DNA of 64,000 nucleotides from Ifrita kowaldi (lineage: Eukaryota > Chordata > Aves > Passeriformes > Cinclosomatidae): assembly GCA_013398055.1 (NCBI GenBank), contig VZRS01009488.1, positions 151,814 to 215,813 of the forward strand, read 5' to 3'. Below the pieces are notes generated by a model that worked only from the letters and a program-made list of their open reading frames with translations, was not told where the DNA came from and made no database searches. The position numbers and the translations under genes are program-made. Below, one piece after another: positions 48,226 to 60,297 of the stretch. Positions within the stretch are counted from its first letter, which is position 1. Each line of letters starts with the position of its first letter.

Positions 48226-50280
48226 CCCCAGGGCAAGAGTCATCCATCAATCCAAAGCCCAAACTTAGTTTTTTGGAGGGTACAGACAGCTTAGGGGTTC
48301 AATATAACTCTGGCCCTGCAGACCTTATTCTCAACTAGAGATTTTAGGACTTCTTCCCTTTTACATCCCCCTGGAGACATCTGACACCGCCAGAGCAGCA
48401 GCCCAGGATTCTGGCAAAGCTCTCTCCAAAATGGGTCAATTCCTCAAGGAGTGAACATGGGGCTGTTTGCTGCTCTTACAGGACAAGGACATTTATGTTT
48501 TCACACAGCTGGGAATAAGATATGAAGTGTACCAGAGCTTAGGTGTCAATGTTCCTTCACAGGTCTGCAGGCTGTGGTGTGGAATTTTGTGGGGAAGGAG
48601 AAAAAAATCCTCTGAGATCGGCATTGGAGAGAGAGATGTGAGAAAGAAAGGCACACAAGCCAAGGAGGAAGCTCAGAGAGGGGTGAAAGGCTCCAGAAGA
48701 ACACAAAGTACATTTGGGAAATGATAAACACATTAAAATCGGGGATTTCTGCTTCATTGTGCCCTTCTGGGATGGGAGCCAGGACCAGCATCTGGAAATG
48801 GCCCCTTGGAGCAGGGCCCCCAAGAATCTATGCTGGGGGTAAGCTCACATTGCTGCTGTCACCTCACAGGGGCTGGAGACACCTCTGCTGGCCCTGGGCA
48901 GAGGGGACACTGCTCTCCAGGCTGGCAGCAGTGGGATGGCTCCTTGGAAGTTGCTTTCCAAGGATGCATCAGAGCAATTAGGCTTGGACCCAGGGTGATG
49001 TGGGGGCAGCTCAGTGGGAGAATCCTGAAATGGGTGAAGGTAGGACAGACAAAGTGTCAGCCCGAAGGTCACGTCCAGAGGGAGGAGTGTCCATGGGCTC
49101 AGCAGCAGCTCCAGTTTGGTGGGATCATGTCCATAACTGCACCTCAGAAGCAACACAGCCCTTACCAGGCAGCTGCCCAGCCCTGAGCAGCACCAGCCAG
49201 GATGATTTCTACTGATAATCACCTCTGAAAAGCACAAAAGTGGGGTAAAATAGGAGCTGTGAGGGGCAAAATCCAGTTTCTAGCAGACCCCAGGTCCACT
49301 TGCTCCTCCATTTCCACCAGTGCATGGACCTGGCCACAGACAGGAGCTCTGGGAGGCCCCCAAAGGTTTCCTGCCCCCCCATTTCATCCAGTACAGGCAC
49401 AGCCCTCGAGAGGAAAAGCCTGGCAGAGGCACCAGATCTTTCCTGCCGGGTCTCCCCTCCTTTGCATTAAGATCCAGGTTCAGGGACTGACAAATGTGCT
49501 GAAGTCACTGCTAAACCAGACTATTTCTGCAGCCTAATGGCACTTGTTTCCTGCTCAGGCTACAGGTAAAGCTGAGCTCACTCTGTGTTCAGAAAGACAA
49601 CCAAGAGCTAAAAATAAAGGGGATGATGGGCAGATGCACGGCTGTCACAATAGAAACAGATCCCTCGCAGCCCCTCCCCGCCACTCAGAGCAGAGCTGTG
49701 ACTGCTAATGGCAATTTGGCTCTCCCCTGTTCCCATTTAGGAACTTTATTTTAAATCAAGCCGAGGAAAAAATTGGAATTTCTGCAGAAGTGTTGACATT
49801 TTCCAGGGAATACAGAGTTTGGAAAGCTGCCAGTTCAGTTGCTGGTGGAGATAACTCGCTGGGGCTTGTACCAGGCTGGGAGGTTCAGCCCCCAGGGGGA
49901 AGAAGTTCAGAGTTTGTTGCCATTGAGCCTAGGGCCAGATAAAACATTGGATTGTAAAATCAAGCGTTTCTAATGCTTTTTGGGTTTTCTGCATGCTGAG
50001 AACAGCTGCTCCTCAGAGCTCCCTGGAGATACTCCAGGGACAGCACCTGGCAGAGCCTCGCTCGTGGCATGTGGGGCAGCTGAGCCAGGCAGGGCTCTCG
50101 GGACCAGGGATCTGCGCTGGGGGAGTGGTTCCAAACTCCCCATTCCCTGCAGAAGTTCTCCAGGTTTGTTCATCCTTCCACAGAGAGATTGAAAGACGGG
50201 TGTAAAAGCAAACTCCCAACTTGTTTTGTGTGCAATTCCGGGTGCCCAGTGAGAGGTATCCCCAGGAATCAGCCAGGAGA
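48226..50280. other. Unique non-coding sequence
   Basis: No gene. AT-rich, complex part at 49710-49840. Confidence 0.4.
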
Positions 50281-50400
50281 GTCACAGAATCCCAGAGTGG
50301 TTTGGGTTGGAAGGGATGTCAAAGCCCATCTCATCCCAAACCTTCCTCTAGACCAGGTTGCTCCAAGCTCTGTCCAACCTGACCTGGAATCCCAAATGCT
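50281..50400 (-). mobile_element. CR1 LINE, short 3' fragment
   Basis: On plus: 'gtcacagaatcccagagtgg', 'tttgggttggaagggatgtc', 'tctagaccaggttgctccaa' and 'tgtccaacctgacctgga'. The near-palindrome block is deleted, so this copy carries an internal deletion or belongs to an older type. Confidence 0.88.
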
Positions 50401-53230
50401 TTTGGCAAAAAAACCCACACTGCAAGAGTCACTCCAGCTCCCAGCTGTGCAGGGGCAAAGTCTTCTATGCTCTTCAGGATCTGGGGAGAGAAGGATTTCT
50501 TCTTCCATTAGCACAGAATCAACATTTTATTCTCGGTGCTCTTTATCTTTTAGAAACCCTGCTTGATAAATTACTAGAGGGGCTCATTAACTGCAAAGAT
50601 TTGTCAGTTTTCCCAAAGCAATCAGGGTGTTAGTTAGACCAAAGGAGCAAATGGAAAACTGAACGGGAAGCCAAGCGCAGCCCCATTAATCCTGGGTTAT
50701 GGATCGACATTTGTCAACTCTATTGAAGTCTGTTGTACCGAGTGGAGCCCAGGAGACCACTCAATTACTTTATCTCTGAGCAATTAGGATCCTGCTCTTT
50801 CAGGTCAATCTGTTAGCACAGAGGAAAAAAAAAATTTGGATACAAGATGAACAGCAGAAAATCCACTGTCTTGTGTTGTGGGGTCTTTTAGAGGGGAAAA
50901 AAACCCAATCCTGCCAGATTTTCCCTTTGAAATGCTGGGTTTGAGAAGTCAAGTTCAGCGAATTCAGCATCTTCAAGTGGCTCCCAATACTGTTGTGTCC
51001 CCCAATATCCTCCTCTCCATCTCTTCCCAAGCATTTCTGTGCTTGCCAGGTGATTGCAGAAGGATCAATCCATTCTTGGAGTCAAAAATAGCCTGAGGAT
51101 GGCTGTGCACTCTGCACTGGGACAAGCTCAGCACAGCCAGACTGAAGTGGCACTTGTGCCACATGAGCAAAGCCCTGTCAAGGTTTAGGCTGGGGAAACC
51201 AGGAGCCACTTCTAGCTCTTCCTTAGTGAGAGTGAGGGATTGCTACAGAGGACAGGGAATTTTTGGGGTGCACATCCATTTTTCTGTAGCTCATGATTCA
51301 CTTGCAGAAAGCACAGATATCAGGAGAGGCACAAGTTTGGAGGAGTTTTTAAAAGGATACAGAAAGGTACAGAATGGGAGAATAACTGAGTTATAAATTC
51401 CCAATATTCAGGGATGCTCAGATTTAACTTGAAAGCTGCAGCTTCTGCTTCTGACCTTAAATAAGGCACATGTGTGTGGAGGAGGCTCCTTTAAAGCAAG
51501 GATACCTGGGATAAAAACTGCTGCCTCTCCACAAAAGCCTTCCTTTCACATCCTCGTGCCCAAGGTGATGGTAGCACTTGGGAGAACTTGGAAAATGAAG
51601 CTGAGTCCACATCATGACCCAGAGATGTCACTGCACTCAACCCCAGTCTCCTGAGCTGCTCTCACCCAGCTCATCAGAGCCCAGGCAGGACTTCAGCTCC
51701 CAGTTGCTGGGTGATGGATTGAGCTCACAGTGACACCTGGATGGTCACAGCTTCATTCCATGGCTGTTTTGGGAGGACTGCTGAGGTTACACAGAGCAGC
51801 AATCAGGAGTTGCCTACACAGACAGGACCCTCCCCTCAATCTGCAGCCTGGTTTGGTCATTCTGTGATTGTCCATTGAAGGATTTTTTTTTTGTTTCATG
51901 TCAAGTAGAGATGCTGGAGAATGGGAATGGCAAAAGCTTGGATCTGGGGCTGCTTCACAGGGCTCCTGAGATAACTGAAATGTTGGTTTACAAAAAATGG
52001 CAGTCAATGAGCAATGGGAAATAGGATAACCAAATCATTACCTCCAGCTTCAGGATGCTGTTTGACTCATTGAAGACTAGAGAGATGGAAAGAGGTTTCA
52101 AAAAACCCCAAACAAGCCAAAAATCCTATGATAAATGGCTTTCAATGAATGATTCCACCTATTTGTACAGCTTTTCTTTGGTATTTTAGAAGCTGGAAAT
52201 CATATACTGGGATTAATTTAACCAGTGAGTCAGGTTTGGTGGCTTAAATCACTCACTCCCCCCTCCTCTATCATTTCTGCAAACACAATTCTTTTTCTTC
52301 TGTTTGTGAATCATCCCTGGTTTCCAGAATTCCATCCCTCACTCTCAGATGTTGGATGAACAGAGTGAATGGATGTGTTTTCTCCTCTGCACTGTTGACT
52401 CACTGCTCTTTCTTCAGAAAAGACAGCCTGACCTTAGCCTCGAGCTGATGGCAGGGGGGTTTAAAGAGGAGGAAACTGAGCTGAGTCTGTCCAGCCAGGT
52501 CACTGAGCCCCGAGCACAGCTGATGGTGCACACAGCGTGTTCCTCCTGTTCCATCCCCGGGGATTTCAGCAGAGCCCCCCCTGAGAGCTCCCTGGCGTTG
52601 CAGCGATGCTTTCAGCCGTTAATGCTGCTCACGTGGACAGGTTGGCTATAAACTTCTGTTATTTTCCACTTTATGGATAGGGAACCAAGACCTAGAGAGA
52701 GTTTCTCAGGCACAGGAGAGCTGTGTAAACCCAAATTCATAGGCAGGCTGTTTGGACACCAGCTGAGCCCTGTGTCCTGGAACAGCTGGGGGATGTTCGT
52801 GCCTGACCCCACAAACAGCTTGGCACAGAGGCACTGCTGGTCAGGAAGGGCTGAGATGGGCACAGGGACACAAAGAAAACTCTGCTGGTGTTCAGGAGGA
52901 GGGCTGGGAGTCCTCTTGGCTTTCAACTGCAATTTCCCCATACCCAGGAGCACCAGGAGTGTTGCACTGGGTGGCTGAGCAAATCTATGGAGATATTTGT
53001 TGGCTCAGAGAAGCACAAAAACCCCAAATACTGCTCCTGTTTGCTAAGACTCTTGTCTATAGGCTCTGCCTAAACTGGGAACACTTCCCTGCTGCTGGGA
53101 AACAGCTCCAGCCTGCTGGGAGTGTGCACATGCTGATGTGAGGCACCCTTTGTGCTGCTGTGATGGGAACCACTCCGAAATGAGCACCAAGATGTACATC
53201 TATTTCTGATGGGGATGTATATATGGGAAT
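50401..53230. other. Unique non-coding sequence
   Basis: No gene. AT-rich in several places. The block at 50625-50815 is listed separately. Confidence 0.4.
50625..50815. other. Possible conserved non-coding element
   Basis: Complex, balanced composition with CpG retained in several words (for example 'gatcgacatttgtcaactct' and 'taccgagtgg') and no repeat match or long frame. Retained CpG in otherwise unremarkable DNA can indicate constraint. Confidence 0.22.
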
Positions 53231-53690
53231 AGATGTCAACATTGGAGAGGTATCGATTGTAGAGATGATAGAGACATAGATATTTGCATAGATGTAGATA
53301 TAGATAGGTGGAGATATAGATATATAGAGATATAGATTAGATATAGATGAGATATAGATTATATAGAGATATAGATACAGATTATATAGATGATAGCTAT
53401 AGATATAGATTAGATATAGATGATATAGATATAGATATATAGAGATATAGATTAGATATAGATGATATAGCTTTAAATATAGATTATATAGATGATATAG
53501 ATATAGATGACATAGATTATATAGACATAGATGAGATATAGATATAAATATAGATATAGATTATATAGACGATAGATATATAGATATAGATGTAGATATA
53601 ATATAGATATAGATAGATATAGATAGATATAGATATAGATATAGATATAGATATAGATATAGATTAGATACAGATATAGATAGATTCAAA
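53231..53690. repeat. GATATA/GATA-type tandem array, about 460 bp
   Basis: A long run of 'agatat' hexamers mixed with AGAT tetramers and longer units such as 'gatatagattatataga'. It is most regular at 53590-53660, where six-base periodicity is nearly perfect. The minus-strand frame of alternating Tyr, Leu, Ser and Ile that crosses it is only a translation of the array. Confidence 0.97.
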
Positions 53691-54199
53691 AGCCTCCCTC
53701 CAGTGTGGCTGGGAGTGTCTTCCACCCGTGGAGAGCCCCTGTCTCCAAACACCTCAGCAGGAATCCTTCTTTCATTCCCCACACCCTGTGGCTTTCAGCA
53801 TCAGAGGGAGGAGCTGGACACATCCATCCCTGAAATATCCTTTCCTCCCTGGCGTGGAGAGCTCTGTCACAATACCCGAGGTTGGTGCCAGGTGCCAGCC
53901 CCTGGATTCCTGGGATCACTCCATTATGCCAGCTTTAATATTTAATGAAGAGTAACTCATTTGCCTCCTCATTACAGAGAGAAGTTGAAAAATGCAAGTT
54001 GTGGGTACTGAAAAGGCCCAGAAAGCTGGAGGCAAACAAACAGATTCTTTTTATTTTAAACTTCATGGGGTTTTTTTAAGCCAGCTGTGTGCTGCCTGAG
54101 TGCAGCTGAGCACACCTGGGTGTGCAGGCCATCGCTGCATCACTCCACAGCTGTGCTGAGAGAACTGTGCTGAAGGCCTCGGGCTTACCTGCCTTCAAA
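53691..54199. other. Unique non-coding sequence
   Basis: Nothing recognised. Confidence 0.4.
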
Positions 54200-54655
54200 T
54201 AATGGAATCCTGGAATTGGTAAAGCTGCAAAAGATCTTTAAGATCATCAAGTTCAACCCAGTACCACCATGTTCACCACTAACCCGTGTCCCCAGGTGCC
54301 ACATCCATGTTTTTTGAACCCTTCCAGGGATGGGGCCTCCACCACAGCCCTGGGCAGCTGTGCCAATGCCTGGCCACCCTTTCCATGAAGGAATTTTCCC
54401 AAATATCCAACCTGTCCCTCCCCTGCTACAACTTGAGGCCGTTCCCTCTCCTCCTGTCCCTGTTCCCTGGCAGCAGAGCCCGACCCCCCCCTGGCTGCCC
54501 CCTCCTGTCAGGGAGTTGTGCAGAGCCACAAGGTCCCCCCTGAGCCTCCTTTTCTCCAGGCTGAGCCCCTTTCCCAGCTCCCTCAGCTGCTCCTGGGGCT
54601 CCAGCCCCTTCCCCAGCTCTGTTCCCATCCCTGGACACTCCAGCACCTCAGAGCA
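54200..54655 (-). mobile_element. CR1 LINE fragment, 'gtggcacct' tail type
   Basis: On plus: 'gatctttaagatcatcaagt', 'caccactaacccgtgtcccc', 'aggtgccacatccatg', 'ccctgttccctggcagcaga', 'gcagagccacaaggtccccc' and 'ccccagctctgttcccatcc'. Almost colinear with the copy at 24130 read in reverse. Terminal octamer lost. Confidence 0.95.
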
Positions 54656-56554
54656 GCATTTCTTTCTGCCCTGTAAACCCTTCTGCTTCTTATTCCATCT
54701 TGGATGGCTTTGCCCAGCTTCTGCCAGCCCTCAAATATCCCATAAAATAACCTTTTTCACAGTATCCCTCTGGATGCTCTCTGGGTCCCCCCTTTATGCA
54801 ATTTCAGAGGGTTGGAGAGCTTTCCATGCTACATTGCCCTCAGAAATGGAATTCTCCCAAAGCACAGCTTTGAGCAGCACGTACATCAGTGTCTGGAATT
54901 ATGCTAAGCACTGCTCATCGGAATTATTTTATTAACTGGAAAGGGAGAGCACACACAATTTAACAGGGGAGAAAAAGCAACAAATCTAAGAAGAAAAATC
55001 AGTATTTTACAGGGAGAAGAGAGCCAGGAAACCAGTGACTATAAAAGCCTTGCTGCAATTAAAGGACCTTTTATTGTGAGGATTTAAAAGCTTTTGCTTT
55101 GCAGGGTACACATCATGGAAGGCAACGCAGGGATCTGCTGGGGACAAGGGTGCTGGCAGGTGCCCAGGCACCAGGGCTGACAGCAAAACCTGGGTTTTAC
55201 TGAAAGCAGGCTTTGGTAGACCTCAGAACTGTGTCAGACATCAGCAGGACAGCTACTGGCTCCATCCTGCCTGGGGAAAAGGCATGAGTGCCAATAGGAG
55301 AAGGATCTACTGGATATGGGATTTCTCCTTCTCCCGGCCACCCGAGGCTGGGCACAATTTTGTCCAGGGCACAGTTTTGTCCTGGGCACTCTGTCACCCT
55401 CTGAGACTGCTCACAGGCATAGATCAAAGCTGCACTCCCAGCTCTGCTGCCAGGGGTGCCCGTGGAGGAGAAGCCTCACTAAAACCTCCCCAGGAAGGGG
55501 GCAGAAATGACATCAAAATATTTCTCTGCAAAGAGTTCATGATTCCTGTGGTTGTTAATTCAGCAGGGGAGAGGTTTGCTGGGATCAAAACAAAGCAAAA
55601 GGGAATCAGAAATCCTTGCCTGGATCTCCCCTTAGCTCGTTTCTTTGCAGTGGGAAATGGTATTTAACCATCTGAGGACTTCTCTTTCTCACCTGGAAAC
55701 CAAAATAGATATGAAAATGTGTCTGTAGAGACAAATGCAAGAGTGTGTGAACACGTGCATCTCTGGACGTGCAGCGTGTTTATGAGCACATCTTACAGAG
55801 TGCTGGGACTCAAATAATGAACATTTTGGAGCGTTTGCAGCTCTGTTGTTGACAGCAGCTGAAGCAATGCAAAGCACCGGTCACCATTTCAGAGCTGCTT
55901 CTGCAGTGCATGCAAGGAGCTCACACTGGGGAAGCACTAACACATTGTGTTGTGTTGTGTTGTGTTGAGGGAAAACTTGATTTATTTGATGGCTTTGCTT
56001 TGAATATAAAAGAAGACCAGCAAAGGAAATGTTTTGTTATTACTGTGGAGCATGTTGGCTGAGATCTCAGCAGCAGTGGGAGGTTTATTTAACATGGAAC
56101 AGCTGCAGGAAGGGCTAATATGGACATAAACCTCCCCTAGACCCAAAGTAGACTTGAGGAAAGAGTCCTGCAAAGACACTGAGAAGATAATGCTAACTCA
56201 TAAAGTATTGGTTTCTTATTGTATTGATTGTATTCCAGTGATAAAACATAAATTTGGTGTATCCAGCAACGACAGCTTTACTGCCTTACTGTGCTGATTA
56301 TTACAGAAAGCATAAATTGGGTCATAATTCTGAAAAGTCATCAGAAAGCCACGTGCAACTCTGAGTTACTCGTTTGCAACAAGGCTTATGAGACCTTCAG
56401 GGGAAGATCAATACATCAGTGAGTGTGTTGGTGCACGAGGAGGGCTCTGACACACCCCCACCCCCCTGGGTCATCTCCACTGCACCCCTGCACAGCCCTG
56501 TTTCACCCAGACCCACGGCCAGCTCATGCTCCTGATGTCCCCCGCTCCCAGGAG
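54656..56554. other. Unique non-coding sequence
   Basis: No gene. It holds the TTGTG microsatellite (55945-55967). AT-rich, complex DNA at 56190-56340. Confidence 0.4.
55945..55967. repeat. (TTGTG) microsatellite
   Basis: Four perfect pentamers plus three bases. Confidence 0.95.
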
Positions 56555-56965
56555 GGGCTGAGCACCTCTGCTGTGGGGAAATGCTGAGGGAATTGGGGGT
56601 GTCCAGCCTGGAGAAGAGAAGGTTTTGGGGTGACCTAATTCATTTCCTGAAGGGAACCTGTAAGAAAGATGGGGAGTTACTTGGAACAAGGGATGGAGTG
56701 ACAGGAAAAGGGGGAATGGCTTCCCACTGCCAGAGGTCAGGGTTAGATGGGATATTGGGAAGAATTCTTCCCTGTGAAGGTGGGGAGGCCCTGGCACAGG
56801 GTGCCCAGAGCAGCTGTGGCTGCCCCTGGATCCCTGGAAGTGCCCAAGGCTGGGTGGGAAAGGGCTTGGCAGCCTGGGACAGTGGAAGGTGTCCCTGCCC
56901 ATGGCAGGGGGTGGATGGGATGGGCTTTAAGGTCCCTCCAACCCAAACCATTCTGGGATTCCATG
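56555..56965 (+). mobile_element. CR1 LINE fragment, 'palindrome' tail type
   Basis: 'gagcacctctgctgtgggga', 'gtgtccagcctggagaagag', 'tgcccagagcagctgtggct', 'tccctgcccatggcagggg' and 'ccaacccaaaccattctggg'. Tail octamer 'attccatgattg'. Confidence 0.94.
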
Positions 56966-57653
56966 ATTGAGGAGCAACCAAGGGCAGGAGCCCGATGCTG
57001 TTTACGGCAATGAGTAATCACAATAATCAGCATTTCATTGCCCTCACTTTGATGCAATCTCAGAATTCGGTGAAAATGTGCCTCACAAGCTGTGGGCAGC
57101 ACACAACCAAGGCCTGTCACAGAGCACTGCCACCTTACACCTCCAGCTGTGAATCCTGGGCACGCGCCCCTGGCGTGTCCCTGGATCCCACCTGAGGAAT
57201 CCAGGCTGGAAAGGGAAAGCCATCCTGGTAAGTTCATGGCTGAGCAGGCTTAACCCTCTCCCTCTGAGCAGCAGCCCCACACAGTGCGTTTTGGCTGCCT
57301 TCTCCTGAGTGCCAAGCAAACATCCACTCATCTCCTCCGTGGGCTGGCTTTGCAGGGGACACAGAATTCTTGGGAAAAACCATCCCAACTCTGGTCCCAC
57401 CCAGCCGTGGGCCCTTCTTTGCATCTCTCACAGCGTGGCCAGTGGAGATGCTCTGCCATAAGGCCAAGCTACAAACGTGCCCCAGCTTGGCCCAGTCTGA
57501 TTGGCTCTTTCCAGAAACCAGAGCTGGTTTGGAGCACCCAACATTCCCAACAACATCTCCCAGTCCTCCCCTCCCCGGTGAGAAGGGGCTGTGGATGATG
57601 TTCTTCTCTCAGCAGCCATCCAAGGGGTGATGCCCAACAGCCTGGTGTTCATA
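56966..57653. other. Unique non-coding sequence
   Basis: Nothing recognised. Overlapping frames of 104-164 codons here lack domains. Confidence 0.4.
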
Positions 57654-57768
57654 AATCCCAGGATGGTTTGGGTTGGAAAAAACCTTAAAGCTCATCCCGT
57701 TCCACCCTCTCACACAGGCAGGGACACCTTCCCTGTCCCGGATTGCTCCAAGCCCTGTCCAACATGGC
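57654..57768 (-). mobile_element. CR1 LINE, short 3' fragment
   Basis: On plus: 'aaatcccaggatggtttggg', 'ttggaaaaaaccttaaagct', 'gcagggacaccttccctgtc' and 'ccaagccctgtccaacatgg'. The near-palindrome is partly erased. Confidence 0.9.
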
Positions 57769-58629
57769 CAATATCCTTTGGGAATCTTGGTTTCAGTGAA
57801 TAATTGGTCACTTGAAGCCTCAGAAGGAATGTAATGATCTCCAACTGCAAATACAATAAATCTGGTGAAGTTAAAGGCACCACGAGATCAGATAAGAGCT
57901 TCTCAATTTGAAATGGAATATGGAGTCCTCTCTCTTCCATTGTATTTTATCAATTAACCTTCAGCAAGCACAAAGGTTTCCCTGGATCTGGTGCTCCTGC
58001 TGGCATCTGGAGGAAAAGATACAAATTGTACAGATTTCTCTTTTTTGAGGAGAATACTTTTAATAACCAAAAATGTTTCTGCACTTGGAATAATGAGAGT
58101 GACTTTTCTCTTTCAAATGCTAAATTATTTCCAGCTGAGCTGTTGGGAACCATTAATAATTCAAGGAACTCTGCTTTCGGTAAGAACAACATCTGTTGGA
58201 AGGTGTTAAGGCATAGCAATAACCTGACTTTCAAAGTTATTTTACCATTTTTTTATTCTCTTTGTGAAGAAAAAAAAAAAGTATGCTTTGGTAAATTATA
58301 GGAAGAAGCTGCTCAAATGCCACTTGGAGAACAAGGAGGGCTGGATGTCTGCAGTGCCAGGGGCACCAGCTCTGCTCTGCTTCGCCCTCCTCCCCTGGAG
58401 CACCAACTGCTCAGAGCTGTGCCTTCCAGTCTCTTCTCATCTGCAGACCCCAAAATGTTGCCAGGGCACATTCAGACCCCTCATGATTATTTTTATCAGC
58501 CCCTCGTGGTTATTTTTAACAGATTTATTATTTATCAGCCTCTCAACGTGAGGCTCCCAATGCCTTTCCCAGCTCCTTTTCCCTGGCTCTTTACAAGTTG
58601 TTCACTCATCATTAGCAGACCATAATAAT
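57769..58629. other. Unique non-coding sequence, AT-rich
   Basis: No gene or repeat recognised. 57780-58310 is AT-rich and complex. Confidence 0.4.
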
Positions 58630-58880
58630 CACAGAATCAGAGCATGGCTGAGGTCAGGGAAGACCTTTAAGAGTCCAACCATCTACCCACCACCACCATG
58701 TTCACCACTAACCCATGTCCTCAAGTGCCACACCCACAAGTTTTGTGATCACTGCCAGGGGTGGTGATGCCACCACTTCCCTGGGCAGCCTGTTCCAATG
58801 CTTTACAACCCTTTCCATGAAAAAATGTTTCTAGTGTCCAATCTAAACTTCCCATGGTGCACCCTGAGGCCATTTCCTCA
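58630..58880 (-). mobile_element. CR1 LINE fragment, 'gtggcactt' tail type
   Basis: On plus: 'cacagaatcagagcatggct', 'gaagacctttaagagtccaa', 'caccactaacccatgtcctc', 'gggcagcctgttccaatgct' and 'gaggccatttcctc'. It breaks off sharply at 58880. Confidence 0.93.
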
Positions 58881-59825
58881 GAATGAAGGAATGATCTTCC
58901 CCAGTTCTTCTTGCCGAAGAAGATGAGAGAGATGAAAAGCATGGATGGATCTCTGAAGGACAGCTCATCCCTCAAGTGTAGGATCCTGTGGATGACACGG
59001 TGGAGGTGCCAGCCTCTGTCTCCGTCCACAGACACTTGGGAGAAGTTAGATGACTGAATGAGACCCAAAACTGAATTTTTGAGGGATAAAGCAAAGAAAC
59101 ATTTTGTTCTCCTTCCAGAAATGAGTCAGATAAACTGATGCACTTAAAAGATTAACAGCATTGAGGAGGCAGACCCATGTGCAGAGTGGTATTTCAAGGT
59201 CTCCACCTGTTTGGAGATGGGAATTTGAATCAGTTTGTTGACAAAGCTGCTTTTCCCAGACTCAGTCGACAGACAGGGTTAGAATTTTGTGTCTCTGCAA
59301 AGTTCAGCTGTGGAATTTTGTGTGGTGCTTATGTTCAACCAGAACCTTCCACATCCTCCTGAAAAATTCCTCTGCCAGCCCAGCTGAGGTAGGAGCAGAC
59401 CTAGTGAATTTCCATGTGGGTTACATAGAGATGTTGCAACCCAGGTATGAGTCTCCCAAAACAGCACTGTGATGATACATCTGTCCTTATTCCCTCACCA
59501 AATATTCCTCCTGATTTCCATGACTTTCCATACAATGTATTTCTTGAATTCTCAGCTCCTGGCAAAGGTGCATATCAGAGCTGGGGTTTACTTTTTCCAC
59601 TGTTGTAAAAGTGAAAAAAGAGACTCCAGAATAAAAGAGGAAATCTTCGTTAGACAATCTGTCCCCAGCAGCTGGGAAGGCATCCCTGATCCACTGTCCT
59701 GCCCAGCTTAAGGAAGGGATCTTTTGTTGGCCTGTACAGATGAAACTTTTTTTAAAAAAAAACATGTCCTGGCACTGCTGAGGCACGACCTTGAATCCTG
59801 GGGTAATTTTTGGGCCCCTCATGAC
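58881..59825. other. Unique non-coding sequence
   Basis: No supported gene. A minus-strand frame (58881-59068, about 62 codons) stays open outside CR1 but has no usable splice sites. See the rejected items. Confidence 0.4.
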
Positions 59826-60297
59826 AAAGACACTGAGGGGCTGGAGCATGTCCAGGGAAGGGAACGGAGCTGGGAAGGGACTGGAGCCCCAGGAGCGGCT
59901 GAGGGAGCTGGGAAAGGGGCTCAGCCTGCAGCAAAGGAGGCTCAGGGGGGACCTTGTGGCTCTGCACAACTCCCTGACAGGAGGGGGCAGCCGGGGGGGG
60001 GTCGGGCTCTGCTCCCAGGGAACAGGGACAGGAGGAGACGAACGGCCTCAGGCTGGGCCAGGGGAGGTTTAGATTGGGATATTAGGGAATATTTCTTACT
60101 GGAAAGGGCTGTCCAGCCTTGGCACAGCTGCCCAGGGCAGTGGTGGAGTCCCCATCCCTGGAGGGATTTAAAAGCTGTGTGGATGTGGCACTTGGGGACG
60201 TGGGGCAGTGGTGGCCTTGGCAGTGATGGGTTAACAATTCAACTCAGTGACCTTGGAGGTCTTTCCCAACTTAAACCACTCTGGGGTTCTGTGATTT
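59826..60297 (+). mobile_element. CR1 LINE fragment, 'gtggcactt' tail type
   Basis: 'gggctggagcatgtccaggg', 'gtggctctgcacaactccct', 'gctcccagggaacagggaca', 'gtggatgtggcacttgggga', 'tgaccttggaggtctttccc' and 'ggggttctgtgatttcc'. The most complete tail of its subtype in the window. It includes a run of nine G at about 59993-60001. Confidence 0.95.

Noticed and set aside
53561..53782. Tyr/Leu/Ser/Ile-rich minus-strand protein
   Set aside because: It is a plain translation of the GATATA array.
58881..59068. Exon-like minus-strand patch next to a CR1
   Set aside because: About 62 codons are open with a plausible amino-acid mix, but there is no convincing donor site, the frame continues into CR1, and I recognise no family. 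A protein search of this patch would settle it.
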